From: Zantedeschia hybrid cultivar
Taxonomy: Eukaryota > Streptophyta > Magnoliopsida > Alismatales > Araceae
NCBI GenBank assembly: GCA_030544215.1
Contig: JARZZO010000009.1
Coordinates: 53,129,129 to 53,193,128 of the forward strand
Length of the DNA: 64,000 bases
Reading direction: 5' to 3'
The notes under the pieces were generated by a model. It was given only the letters and a program-made list of their open reading frames with translations. It did not search any database and had not been told where the DNA came from. Position 1 is the first letter of the stretch, and each line of letters begins with the position of its first letter. A program made the translations under genes and the position numbers. Positions 48,022 to 59,757 of the stretch are shown piece by piece.

Positions 48022-48670
48022 TGTTGGGTTTGCTGTGTCAGATCTGACCAGAACGCAGCGGATAAAATAAAATTTGAGATCGGATCCGTCCCGTTTCGAT
48101 CAACAAAATCAAGAATGATAAATCGCATTTACCTTGCGCGAATTCGAATTCGCGTTCGTCTGGTTTTGTCAGTGTGATGCCGCAAGCCATGCAGGTGTCC
48201 GACCTCTAGTGGTATCCACGTGGTCTTCCTCTTGGTGGATCGTCCTCGCTTCCTCGCTCGCAACAACGTCCGCAGATCCCGTTTGGCTGCGCTTGACTCT
48301 TCGTGACATGCGGATTCAGATTCCTATCGGATAGGAAGATAGAGCAGGCGGGAGTCAAAGTAGAGTCTCTCGGGGCTAGCCAAAGGAGGGAGGCGTTAGA
48401 GACAGAGGAGGAGAGAGAGAGGAGCATCTAGGTTAGGGTTGCTGGCCCTTGACCTAGCCCCAGTCTTTTATAATAAGTGCGTTGCGATTTTTCAGAAAAA
48501 TCCACACTTATCCGAAATCCCATCGAAATATCCACCGACTTGAAAACCTTTTGCATATGACCCTCTAGGTCCAAATACTAGTCTAGTCAACAACCCATTA
48601 AGCCTAGTAATTTTTTACGGACCCACTGAATTAATTAATATCATTCTATTCATTAATCAGTCGAATTTAA

Positions 48671-50841
48671 TGTAACGACCCCCCACCCTATAATCGGAGA
48701 TCCGATTACTAAATGGATACCGAATCATTAATTTAGAACCAAACCAGGATCTAGGTAAGTCTGGGAAATAAACAATAAACTAAGCTAAACATTCACATCG
48801 CATTGAATTAAAAAAGAAAGTGTAAGAATTAAAAGTTATTACAATGCGACTCGACACAGCAAATAATTACATATTCCAACTGAAAAGAAATAATTAAGCG
48901 TACAGGCCAGAAATAAAATAACAACTACATCGGGGCATACTCCGGAATAACAGCCGCTGGCGCGCAACTCAAAGCGGTACTCTCCTCGCTAAGCATACCT
49001 AAAACCCTCACTTGAAAACCGCAGGGGTGAGTCTCAACGAAAAAACTCAGTAGGGATCCTTCGATCCCCACTGCCCACTCACACACCCATAAGTGCAAAA
49101 ACATAGCTGAAGGTAAAGTAAGCAAGTAAAGCAGTAATTACTACTCCTAAATCTCGATGAACCACATGCATTCGAAATATAACATGTATATTTCTAAAAC
49201 GATTCTACCAGGGAGCCCGCAACCAACGTCTCGGCAAAACATGCCAACCACACAAACAAAGGTAGGAAACACTGACCCGCTGAGACCAAGTAGTAACCCC
49301 TCGGATAGCACGCTAGCTACTCGGACTTAACAGGCTCTAGGTGGTTACTACTTCTCTCAGCACAAGTGACACTTCACAGGTACCACACCCACACCGGTAC
49401 TAGCTAACCCCGGGGTTCACTAGGTGACCATCTCTCACTAGGTGTCACCCCGCCACACCCACACCGGCGCTGTATTCCACCCACACCAGCACAGGGTGAT
49501 AAAGCGCTACAACTGTCACTCTAGGCCCACGGTCGCACGAAACACAACACGGTGCGATCCGGTCACATAGGAATCCTCATCCTCGAGTACGATTACAATC
49601 ATGCAATTAACCAAACTATCTAACAATGTAACACCTATTAATAACATGAATTAATGTGTTCTGTCTTGAATCGCGTCGTCCAAGGCCGACGTCGTTCAAG
49701 CCTCCTAACTAGTTCATAAAAACTTGGCCTCGAAAATGGCCTAAAACGCGTCGTCACATGTAGCCGCCTTTTTGAAAGGCGTCGCTGTCCCTCATCGCCT
49801 GACAACGACAGAAGCAAGGACAAGCTACGGGGATATTTTCACTAAAGTCGCCTTTTGAAAAGGCGTCGCTGTCCCTGGACGCTTATCAGTCTCGGGACAA
49901 AGTATATTATTGGGCTAAATCGCGTCGGGGATGAGAGCCGCCTTTCTAAAAGGCGTCCCTGTCCCTCGACGCCATTTAGTCCAGACAGACAGGTTCTTCC
50001 CTCTGTTTCCCCCAATCCACAAATTGGGATTTCTCCCCCAAAACAAACGAAAAGACAATGAAACTTAGGGGGGAAAGGAGGAGAACCTAACTACCCATTA
50101 AAACACCCAATTTCTCATCTCATGTATTTAACATTTTCACCCCAAAAATACCCCTAAACATGCTTCAAAGCGGGAAAACATGCTTTTTTAATGAAATATA
50201 ATGGGAATCGTCACCCTACCGGTTACTTGAACTCCTCCAAGCTCCAAGCCGCCCACCCGTTTCGCCCTACGCCGTCGCCGGTACTGCCGAAGACGTCGTT
50301 ACTCTACCGGGACGTCGGCCGCCGTCCGGAGAGAAAACGCCGCGGAGGAGGTGGTGGTGGTCGTGGTGGGAGTTAGGAGGTCGATGGAGTGGAGGGGAAG
50401 ACGAAATGATAGGAGGAAAAGAAGGAGGGGGAAGAGGCGTCGCCGGAGGAAGGGAGGAGAGAGAGAAGGAAGGAAGAAATAAGGGAAAGGAAGGAGGGTT
50501 CGCGGGGTAACCAGAAACTTGGTAAAACGCGTCGTGCATGCCCGACGTCTTTCAGATGACAAGACCGGGCCGTACACTGACAAGCCAGGGTCGTACTCTG
50601 AATGGCGTCGTCCATCCAAGACGCCATTCAGACGATATGACCGGGGCCGTACTCTCGCGACCCAAGGCCAGCCCACGTGGCACAGCCTAAAACGCGTCTG
50701 CATTTCTGGACGCCGTTTAAACCGCGTCTCGCAGGCTTGACGCGAAACAGAACAGAGTCTCAACCCCATCAGGGCCTGAACTACAGGATCCGACCCCGAA
50801 AACTGACCCGATACCCGGATCTGAAAACCTCAATCCTTACA
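48671..50841 (+). mobile_element. Solo LTR 'family B', copy 1
   Basis: 2171 bp from TGTAACGACC to CAATCCTTACA, with the 5-bp duplication TTTAA on both sides (48666-48670 and 50842-50846). Removing it restores CGAATTTAATGTCCCACAAT as in the uninterrupted copia LTR near 53585. No coding capacity or internal region is present, so it is a solo LTR left by recombination. Orientation is set by the TGTAACGACC start, common in chromovirus-type LTRs, and is tentative. Ten GCGTC-N10-GACGC dyads lie in its second half. Confidence 0.9.
49673..50743. repeat. GCGTC-N10-GACGC dyads, cluster 3 (10 units)
   Basis: Units begin at 49673, near 49749, 49790, 49864, 49922, 49952 and 50529, then near 50605, and at 50694 and 50724. 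All have 10-bp spacers. A few arms are mutated (GCCGC or ATCGC for GACGC). One unit has fully paired outer arms, GAATGGCGTC...GACGCCATTC. Confidence 0.85.
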
Positions 50842-51755
50842 TTTAATGTCCCACAATAAATTCGGACGGGCTTCCGATCACGTTGGGTGCCAAGCAATGC
50901 CACGTAATCTCGAAAGGCATTGGGGTTTATGCAACCCACTACGGGAACCTTTCTGTCAACAGTTACCGCGCGGATATAATCCTTCATCCATGCAATGTTC
51001 CTGAATCGACCTAGGGTATAGTTTACTGTTAAGCCCTAGCCGGCCGATTCATTTGAATCAGATGCCGCTAATTTATATCAAATAACTCTTTATCTGATAC
51101 AGAGTCCACCCTGGCTAGGGACTTAAGCGCATCATTCCCAAAACATTCTCTCTCCAAATATCGAGAGCGGATAATCCCGTATTAAACACACAATTACTTT
51201 CGAGGATATTTTCCTAAACCTGATCATTTGACTTATTGATAACCCATGGTTAAGGATTTGTTAGTCAAGGTCAAAGCTCAGAGACCTACCAACAAGATAT
51301 CTTTGGTGTCTCAAGTCCAAGGATCATCTACGCAACGAATCGTGCTGGTTAACAGTGAGCTATATATCATCCAGCGATTCATGGTCGGATCAGTTCAGTG
51401 AACTCATTCGCCAATGAGCACTTACAGGTCGAGCATAGTGTCTCCACATAAGTGACTTATAAGATCAGTCACCCTCATCATATGAGCTAAAGAAACTTAT
51501 ACTAGTCTATCTGAATGTTTGATGTCCTTCTCAAATATCCTCCGACAAGGAACAATTAAGAACATGTGTTTATAAATCTTCGGTCCTTTAATAATGATCT
51601 TATCATAATTCGAAGACTGTTGCGCATGTTCATGGACTTCATCGTGATACGATAAACATAGATCGAATTAATTATACACAATGAATTTATGTCATTATAT
51701 TAATAAACTGAATAACACAGTATCAGATTGGCTTTCGGGCCACCTAATACTAACA

Positions 51756-52935
51756 ACCTCTCACTTGGACTAAAGTCAATCACTTTTATACATAATACCC
51801 ATATTATCTAAGTGACTCTCAAAAACATTTTGAGACAAAAGCTTCGTCAGTGGATCGGCTATGTTGTCGGCTGAAGGAACTCTTTCCACCACGACATCTC
51901 CTCGAGCTATGATCTCTCTGATCAGATGAAAGCGCCGCAGAATGTGCTTCAACTTCTGATGAGAGCTCGGCTCTTTCGCTTAAGCAATCGCCCCATTGTT
52001 GTCACACAGTAGTGGGACGGGACTAGAGATGCTTTCCACCACACTAAGATCGTCGATGAATTTCTTCATCTAACTACTTCCTTGGCAGCTTCAGCAGCAA
52101 CAATATACTCCGCTTCCATTATCGAATCAGAAGTGGTTCCTTGCTTGGAACTTTTTCAGCTCATTACTCCCCCGTTGAGTGTAAAGATAAACCCTGATGT
52201 TGACTTGCTGTCATCCGGATCAAACTGAAAACTCGAGTCTATATATCCTTGCAAATTTAAGTCTTCTCCTCCATAGACCAGAAACATATCCTTAGTTCTT
52301 CTCAAGTACTTAAAGATACATTTCACAGCCTTTCAGTGTTCATCACTTGAATTTGCTTGATGTCTGCTCGTAACACTTAAAGCATACGCTACATCAGGTC
52401 TAGTACATAGCATGGCATACATGATGGAACCTATGGCTGAAGCATAGGGAACTGTATCCATCACTGCCCTCTCCTCAGGAGTCTTGGGAGACTGACCTTT
52501 AGAGAGATAAATTCTATGTCTGATCAGTATGAAACCTCTCTTTGAATTTTTTATGTCAAACCTTTTGACAATGGTTTCTATGTACATGGATTAGGTTAAA
52601 GCTAGCATCTTCTTTGATCTATCTCTATAGATTCGTATTTCCAATACGTAAGATGCTTCTTCCAAATCCTTCATGGATAAGTTCTTAGATAACCAGATCT
52701 TTACCAATGACATCATCCCTACATCATTTCCAATCAATAGGATGTCGTCAACGTAAAGAACTAGAAATGTGATTGCACTCCCACTGATTTTTATTGTATA
52801 CGCAAGGCTCATCTTCATTCTTAATGAAGCCATAAGATTTGATTGCCTCATCAAACCTTATGTTCCAGCTCCAGGAAGCTTGCTTCAATCCATAAATGGA
52901 CATTTGCAACTTGCATACTATATCTGGATACTCCT
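51756..52935 (-). pseudogene. Copia pol: C-terminal reverse transcriptase and RNase H
   Basis: Read from 52935 down: KEYPDIVCKLQMSIYGLKQA, then the catalytic YVDD in FLVLYVDDILLIGND (about 52755), SKNLSMKDLEEASYVL, then MDTVPYASAIGSIMYAMLCT and RPDVAYALSVTSRHQ, and RNase H-like sequence towards 51780. Several stops and shifts separate the open pieces at 52854-52591 and 52587-52333. In an intact element this protein makes the DNA copy. This one is dead. Confidence 0.85.
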
Positions 52936-54515
52936 TGTTGGGATCGCCGTGTCGGGATCCGACCGAAAATGTAGCGGAATAAAAATAATTTTGGGATCAG
53001 ATCCATCCCGTTTCGATCGTTAAAATGAAACTGGAGTAAATCAGATTTACCTTGCGCGGATTCGAATCTGCGTTCGTTTTTCGGTTCCGTTGGAGCGATG
53101 CCGCAAGTCGCGCAAATACCCGACCTCTAGCGGTATCCACGCGGTTCTCCTCGCGATGGATCATCCTCACTTCCTCGCTCGATTCGACGTTTGTGGATCC
53201 CATCTAGCTTCGCGTAATCCGCCGCGACATACGGATTCATAATCTCCCGTCGGACGGAAGGCGGAGCGGTCGGGAATAGAAGCAGAGCCTCCAAAGGGTC
53301 GGCCTCGTGTCGTGCATCTGGAAGAGAGGATAGAGATGGAACGACAGCTAGGTTAGGGTTGTTGGCCCCCGACGTAGCATCCGTTCTTTTATAATAAGTC
53401 TGTTTGCGGTTTTTCGTAAAAACCCAGACTTATCCGAAATCCTGTCGGATTATCCATTGACTTGAAAACCATTTGCGTGTGACCCTCTAGGCCCAAATAC
53501 CAGTCCAGTTAATAGCCCATTAAGCCTAGTAACCCTTTACTGACCCACTGAATTAATTAATATCCTTATATTCAATTAATCAGCCGAATTTAATGTCCCA
53601 CAATAAATTCGGACGGACTTCTGATCACGTTGGATGCCAAGTAACATCACGTGATCCTGGATGGCACTGAGGTTATCACAACCCTCTATTAGAACCTTTC
53701 TATCATCGGTTAGCGCGCAGATATAATCCTTCATCCGTGCAATGTTCCCGAATCGACCTAAGGTATGGTTTACTGTTAAACCCTATTCGGTCGATTCACT
53801 TGAATCAGATGCCGTTAATCTGAATCTGATAACTCCTTATCGAACACAGAGTCCGCCCTGGTCAGGGACTTTAAGCGCATCATTCCCGGAATATTCTCTC
53901 TCAAACTACCGAGAGCAGATGATCCCGTATTGAACACACAATTACCTTCGAAGGCATTTCCCTGAACCCGATCACTTGACTTATTGATAACCCATGGTTA
54001 GGGATTCGTTAGTCAAGGTCAAAGTTCATAAACGTACCAACAAGATATCTTTGGCGTCTCAGGTCCAAGGATCATCTACGCAACCGTGACAAAAGAATCG
54101 AGCTAGTTAACAGTGAGGTGTTTACCATCCAGTGATTCATAGTCGGATCAGTTCAGTGAACTCATTCGCCAATGAGCACCTACAAGTTCAGCATAGTGTC
54201 TCCACAGAAGTGAGTTATGGGATCAGTCACCCTCATCATATGAGCTGAAGTAACTATACTAGTCTATCCGGATGTTCGATGTCCTATCTCAAACATCCTA
54301 TGACTAGGAACAATTAAGAACATGTGTTTATAAATCTTCGGTCCCGTAATTATGATCTCATCATAATCCGAAGACTGTTGCACATGTTCATGGACTTCAT
54401 CGTAATATGATAAACATATATCGAATTAATTACACACAATGAATTATTGTCATTTATTAATAATCTGAATTAGTACATAGTAACGGATTGGCTTTGAGAC
54501 CATCTAATACTAACA
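52936..54515 (-). mobile_element. Solo LTR of the same copia family, inside copia pol
   Basis: TGTTGGGATCGC at 52936 to AATACTAACA at 54515, 1580 bp. The flanks are CTCCT (52931-52935) and TTCCT (54516-54520), a 5-bp duplication with one change. Removing it restores the reading TTC ACA TCA AAG GAG TAT CCA, i.e. FTSKEYP, in the reverse transcriptase. It has no internal domain. Confidence 0.9.
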
Positions 54516-54520
54516 TTCCT

Positions 54521-54922
54521 TTGATGTGAAGCCCTTTGGTTGTATCATATACACCTCTTCCTCAAGGTTTCTATTGAGGAAAGTCATCTTCACATCCATC
54601 TGCCAGATTTCGTAATCATAATATGCAACAATGGCGAGAAGAATTCTGATAGAGTTAATCATGGCAACAGGTGAGAAGTCTCATCATAGTCAATTATTTG
54701 CCTTTGACGATAACCCTTCGCCACTAATCTTGCCTTATAAGTCTCAATTCATCCATGTGCACCAATCTTTCTTTTAAAAATCTATTTGCAACCAATAGGT
54801 ACTATACCTTCGGACAAGTCAACTAAGTTCCAAACTTGGTTGATGTGTATGGACTGAATTTCAAAATTCATGGCTTCTCGTCATTTTCCGGCTTCTGGAC
54901 TTTCAATGGCCTCCTAGTAAGT
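54521..54922 (-). pseudogene. Copia pol: N-terminal reverse transcriptase
   Basis: From 54922 down the minus strand reads EAIESPEAGK(stop)REAMNFEIQS, then INQVWNLVDLSEGIVPIGCK, KARLVAKGYRQRQIIDYDET, WQMDVKMTFLNRNLEEEVYM and QPKGFTSKE at the junction. These are standard copia reverse-transcriptase blocks (DVKTAFLNG has become DVKMTFLNR). There are several stops and frameshifts. It joins the next piece at 56769 once the inserted LTR is removed. Confidence 0.8.
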
Positions 54923-56763
54923 TGATAAAGTGTTAAATTGATCATTTAAGGGCAATCATATGCATCATACTCACGTTTTTATCTGTAAAATAGCATGAAA
55001 TGATAGATAACTGCGTACCAAGTCCAACGGTACCAATTTCGTCAAATTCTGACTTAAAAACATCGTTATTTCATGTGATTAATAGGGTATAGCGCATTTG
55101 CGGTTTTTCGACAAAACCGAGACGAAATAAATAAATATAATGATTTTTTAATGATAATATGCTAATTTATATTTATTCTATGTGAACAGGACATGCCGAT
55201 GACGCAGTGCAGTTGGTGGAGTTTCCGAAAATTTGGGGGAGGTCTAGGGTTCGAATCTCAATAAATTCGACTAAAGCAGGGGTAAAAATGTCATTTGATA
55301 TCCTAATATTACCCAAATTCTTGCCCAAAGAACCCAAGAAAGACCAGCCACCTTCCCTTCCCCCACTTTCTTTTTAAAAAAAAAACCTTCCTTCCCATTC
55401 TCTCTGTTTCCTTCTCTCCTCTCTGTTTCCTTTTCTCTGTCTCTCCCTCTTTCCCTCCGCACACCTCTCTCTCTCTTTCCCACGACTCTCTCTTCCTCTT
55501 TATATATTCCTATTCCTTCTTCCTCTTGGTTAACCCCCCCCCGCAGCCTCTCTTTCCCTCCCGTATCCCTGCTCTCTATTTCCCGCAATCTCCCTCTCCC
55601 TGCACGCACTCTCCTTCTCTCTCTCAGTTTTCATTTCTCCCTCTCTCCGGTTTCTATTTCTCTCTCTCTCGGTCTCTCTTTCTCTCCCTCTGTCTTCTCT
55701 CTCTCCGGCTTTCTCTTCCTCTTCTCAGCGTTTCCACAACCCTTTCTCTTCTCTCCCTCACCGTCTCTTTCTCTCCCCCACTCCCTCTCTCGATTTCTCT
55801 CTCTGGTTCCCACGCACCTCCACGTCTTAGCTGCGCCTCCACGCGTAACCAGCGGTGCATGCAGGCTTGCGCGAGCCCGCGGCAACATCCCACGCGCATG
55901 CCGGCAAGCTCCAGCACACACCTGCGCGAGCCAGCACCTCCTCCACGCGCCAGCAAGCTCCAGCATCTCCAGCGCACTCGGCCAGCAGCTGTTCACTGCA
56001 CCTCCCCGAGCTCCTCCTTTTCCAACCCAGCCGCACGCCTGCGAGCCTGCACGCGCCCCATGCATGCATGCCTCCACGCTGCACTTGAAGCTCCCTACGT
56101 CCAGCTCCATCAGCGCACCAGCCAGCAGCTCCACGCGCCTTCTCTCCAGCTCCTGCAAGCGCCCCAGCCAACGAGCACCAACACGTCCCTCCAAGCTGCA
56201 CCAGCAAGCCCCACGCACCACCTCGCGGTCCAGTGAGCCGCTCCACACGCAGAAGCCTTCCCCGAGCCCTATTTGCTGCATATGTCGTTTACTTAATTTT
56301 TCATTAATTATTTTTGTTAATTTAGATAAGTGTTGTTACTGTTAAAAGGTTAGTAATTAATGAGAGTTTTGTTCAACTTTTATTCAGTTAATACTTATTT
56401 CTTCATTACATTAGGGGTGTTTGTTTGTTTACTTGGAATTAGTTTAGTTAATTAGATTTCTTTTTAATTTTAGTTAATTAACTTGTGTACGGTTTAATTA
56501 AGTAATTAATCATTTAGTATAACTAGTTAATTCAGGTTGTTATTTTTAGAATAATTGAATTCTAAAGCATTAAAAATCCTAAACAATCGTCAATTTTTTT
56601 TAGATTAATTAAATTCCAAAGTTTTCAAAGTTAAAAATTTAACTCCCTATGGATCGACTCGGACTCACCATTATTAATTTTCAAAATCTAATTTATATGA
56701 GCCGAATAAATTTAGATTGAACGTTCTTATGAGTGGTTAACGACACATAATTTGGAACGATCA
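54923..56763 (+). mobile_element. Athila-like solo LTR
   Basis: 1841 bp from TGATAAAGTG to GGAACGATCA with the 5-bp duplication TAAGT on both sides (54918-54922 and 56764-56768). It is homologous to the LTR at 60498-61860: AAATAGCATGAAATGATAGA, CAACGGTACCAATTTCGTCA and the ends GACTCGGACTCACCATT and ATTTAGATTG...AACGACACA. A CT-rich tract (55380-55830) and a GC-rich CAGC/GCGCC stretch (55840-56240) produce long but meaningless open frames. No internal region, so a solo LTR. Confidence 0.9.
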
Positions 56764-56768
56764 TAAGT

Positions 56769-56822
56769 CTTAGGGGATCATCATCCTTATTATAGAGTAT
56801 CCTAGAACCATCCAAATTAATA
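56769..56822 (-). pseudogene. Copia pol remnant
   Basis: A 54-bp piece whose minus strand gives DPKTY across the junction with 54922, the usual lead-in to the (stop)EAIESPEAGK block. It ends where family X homology starts at about 56823. Confidence 0.55.
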
Positions 56823-57293
56823 TGTGTGAGTGCTCAAATTGGGTGTGTGATTATCATGACTCAAGTATTGTTTAATGACAATAAAATAATTAAAAAAAAA
56901 CTAATATGTGATCGTCAGAAACTTTTGACTGAAAATTTTCAAAAGAAAAGTTTGATCACTTACCTGTTTGAAACGGGGGAGATATGGATATTCTTGATTC
57001 CCTCTCTTTAGCCGGTTGAAGAAAGAGAGTCATTTTTGCTCTTGTTCTTGCTTGATTTGGAGATCGTCCTTTTCGCTCTAGAATTCCTTCTTTGCTTGAT
57101 CCTTTGATGTTCCTTTGTACTTGCAAAGAATGAGATAAAAGAAGGAGAAAAACTATTAGAACTAATAGAATGTAGAATCTATTCTAATAAGATTATTAAT
57201 CATGTAATCAGAACGAGAAACTCACTTATTTGATGTTTGTTTAAACCCCTATAACATGTGTGGGATTGAAAAAGATGATTATGTGGGTGTGTA

Positions 57294-59327
57294 TGTAAGG
57301 ATTGAGGTTTTCGGATCCGGTTATCGGGTCAGTTTCGGTCTTATCGTCTGAATGGCGTCTTAGATGGACGACGCCATTCAGAGTACGACCCTGGTTTGTC
57401 AGTGTACGGCCCGGTCTTGTCATCTGAATGACGTCGGGCTTACACGACGCATTTTACCCAGCTTCTGGTTGACCCCGCGAACCCTCCCTCCTTTCCCTCA
57501 TTCTCTCCTTCCTCTTCTCTCTCCTCTCTTCCCTCCGGCGAGCCGGAGGATCCTTTCCCCCCTCCTTCCTTTCCTCCTCTCCCCCCCACTCCATTAACCT
57601 ACCAACTTCCTCCACTACCACCACCACTTCCTCCATGGCGCACTTCTCTCCGGACGGCGGCCGACGTCCCGGTGGAGTAACGGCATCCACGGCGGTACCG
57701 ACGGCGGCGTGTGGCGAGGCGGGTTGGCGGCTTGGAGCTAAGAGGAGTTAGAGTAACCGGTAGGGTGACAATCCCCGTTGTATTTCATTTCAAAACCATA
57801 TTTTCCCGCTTTGAAGCATGTTTAGGGGTTTTTCTTGGGCTGAAAACACTAATTGCATGTAAAGAGAATTTGGGTGTTTTAATGGGTAATCAGGTTCTTC
57901 TCCTCCTTCTCCACGTTTTTTGTGTTTTTACACAATTTGGGGGAGGAAATACCACCCTGTAGATTGGGGGATGGCGGACGAAGAACCTGTCTGTGAGGGT
58001 TAAATGGCGTCGGGGGACAGCGACGCCTTTTAGAAAGGCGGCTCCCACCCACGACGCGATTTAGTCCAAATAACAGACCATGTTTCTGGACTGATGAGCG
58101 TCCAGGAACAGCGACGCCTTTAAAAAGGCGACTTGAATGGGCGACGCGTTTTTAGTGGAAATCACCCGTAGCCTGTCTCTGCTTCTGTCGCTATCAGGCG
58201 ACTAGGGACAGCAACGCCTTTCAAAAGGCGGTGACATATGACGACGTGTATTAGGCCATTTTTCGAGGCCAGATTTCATATGAACCTGTTTAGGAGGCTT
58301 GAATGGCGTCGGCCTTGGGCGACGCGATTCAAGACAGAATCACATTAATTCATGCTAGTAACATATCTTCACACTATTAGATAGTTTGGTTAAATGCATG
58401 CTTGAAATCGTACTCGAGGATGAGGATTTGTACGTGATCGGATCGCACTGTGTTGTGTTTCATGTGACCGTGAACCTAGAGTGACAGTTGTAGCGCTTAA
58501 CCACCCTGTGTCAGTGTGGGAGGGACACAGCGCCGGTGTGGGAGTGGTGGGGTAATGCCTAGAGAGAGGGTCACCTGGTGTACCCCAGGGTTAGCTAGTA
58601 TCGGTGTAGGAGTGGTACCTTTGGAGTGTCACTCGTGCTGGGGGAAGCAGAAACCACCTAGAGCCAGTTGGGCTGGAGTAGCTAGCGTGCTATTCGAGGG
58701 GTTACTATTTGGTCTCAGCGGGTCGGTGTTTCCCGTGTTCGGCCGTGTGGTTGGCGTGTTTTGCCGAGACGCTAGTTGTGGGCTCCTTGGTAGAATGGTT
58801 TCAGAGTTGTGCATATTACATTTCGAATGCATGTGTTTTATATCGAAATTTAGGAATTGTATTACTGCTTTACTTGCTTAATTTACCTATATTTGTGTTG
58901 CTGCACTTATGGGTGCGTGAGTGGGCGGTGGGGATTGAAGGATCCTACTGAGTCTTTTCGATGAGACTCACCCCTACGGTTTTCAGGTGAGGGTTCCAGG
59001 CAGGCTTAGCGAGGAGAGTGCTGCCTTGGGTTGCGCGCCAACAGCCGTTGTTCCGGAGTATGCCCCGACGTAGTTGTTATTTTATTTTCTGGCATGTACG
59101 CTTAATTATTTCTTTTCAGTTGGAGTATGTAATTATTTACTATGTCGAGTCGCAATGTAATAATTTTTAATTCTTGCACTTCCTTTTCAATTCAATGTGA
59201 TGTGAATGTTTAGCTTAGTTTATTATTTATTTCCCAGACTTATCTGGATCTTGGTTTGGCTCCAAATTAATGATTCGGTATCCATTTAGTAATCGGATCC
59301 CCGATTATAGGGTGGCGGGTTGTTACA
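57294..59327 (-). mobile_element. Solo LTR 'family B', copy 2
   Basis: 2034 bp from TGTAAGGATTGAGG at 57294 to GGGTTGTTACA at 59327, the reverse complement of the element at 48671-50841. The 5-bp duplication is GTGTA on both sides (57289-57293 and 59328-59332). No internal region is present. Shared features include the CTCTCCTTCCTC tract, the dyads and the AATCGG...CCGATTATAGGGTGG end. Confidence 0.92.
57356..58330. repeat. GCGTC-N10-GACGC dyads, cluster 4 (9 units)
   Basis: Units begin near 57356, 57430, 58007, 58040, 58107, 58128, 58195, 58225 and 58305, all with a 10-bp spacer. Some arms have changed (GCGGC, GCGAC, AACGC). This is the family B array in inverse orientation. Confidence 0.85.
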
Positions 59328-59757
59328 GTGTAAGCATGAAGTGATATGAATATGATTATATGAAGAAACTAAGATGAATAAGAAACTAATGAAAAAACAA
59401 AATATATGGCCTCTTGAAGCCTTAGATCTTGTTTGATCTTGAAGGATGAAGAGGATGAAGAGTTGACTACGTTTTTCTCCTTCAAGTACCCCTGAAAGTC
59501 GTCACGTAGCACTCCGATCCTTCAATGCTTAAGTATCTTCGAACCTTTTTCCGAATCTTGTTCCAACCTTTTTTTTTTTTTTTTGAACTCTTTTCGATGG
59601 CCAAAGGCTTGGGTTTATATAGAACTAATGTTAGACGCCTCTCACTTGCCTGCCTCTACAGCCACTTATGGATCAACTTGAAAGAGTTTGAAGCCAATCC
59701 AACCAGAGAAACAAGATAATCTCAGCCAAATCATCATTATCTGTAATTAACTAAATC

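Larger units (their letters stand above)
48022..51755 (-). repeat. 3' LTR of the copia element (split)
   Basis: Bounded on the plus strand by TGTTGGGTTTGC at 48022 and AATACTAACA at 51755. Without the inserted 2171-bp element and its 5-bp duplication it is about 1558 bp, close to the 1580-bp solo LTR at 52936-54515, to which it is homologous throughout. Confidence 0.85.
48022..56822 (-). mobile_element. Decayed Ty1/copia element with nested solo LTRs
   Basis: On the minus strand: remains of pol (56822-56769, 54922-54521, 52935-51756), a polypurine tract (CCAAGTGAGAGGT, just before 51755) and the 3' LTR (51755-48022). The 5' LTR, gag and integrase are missing; the pol remnant stops at about 56822, where a family X LTR begins. 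Three later insertions split it: 48671-50841 in the LTR, 52936-54515 and 54923-56763 in pol. Confidence 0.85.

Noticed and set aside
55526..56345. Long open frames on both strands in the Athila-like solo LTR
   Set aside because: They lie in CT-rich and CAGC-rich low-complexity DNA inside an LTR bounded by a clean 5-bp duplication; the predicted proteins are Ser/Pro/Leu or Arg/Glu repeats.
57454..57690. Glu/Arg-rich open frames in the family B LTRs (also 50267-50769)
   Set aside because: They lie in TCC/CTT-rich tracts of a non-coding solo LTR.
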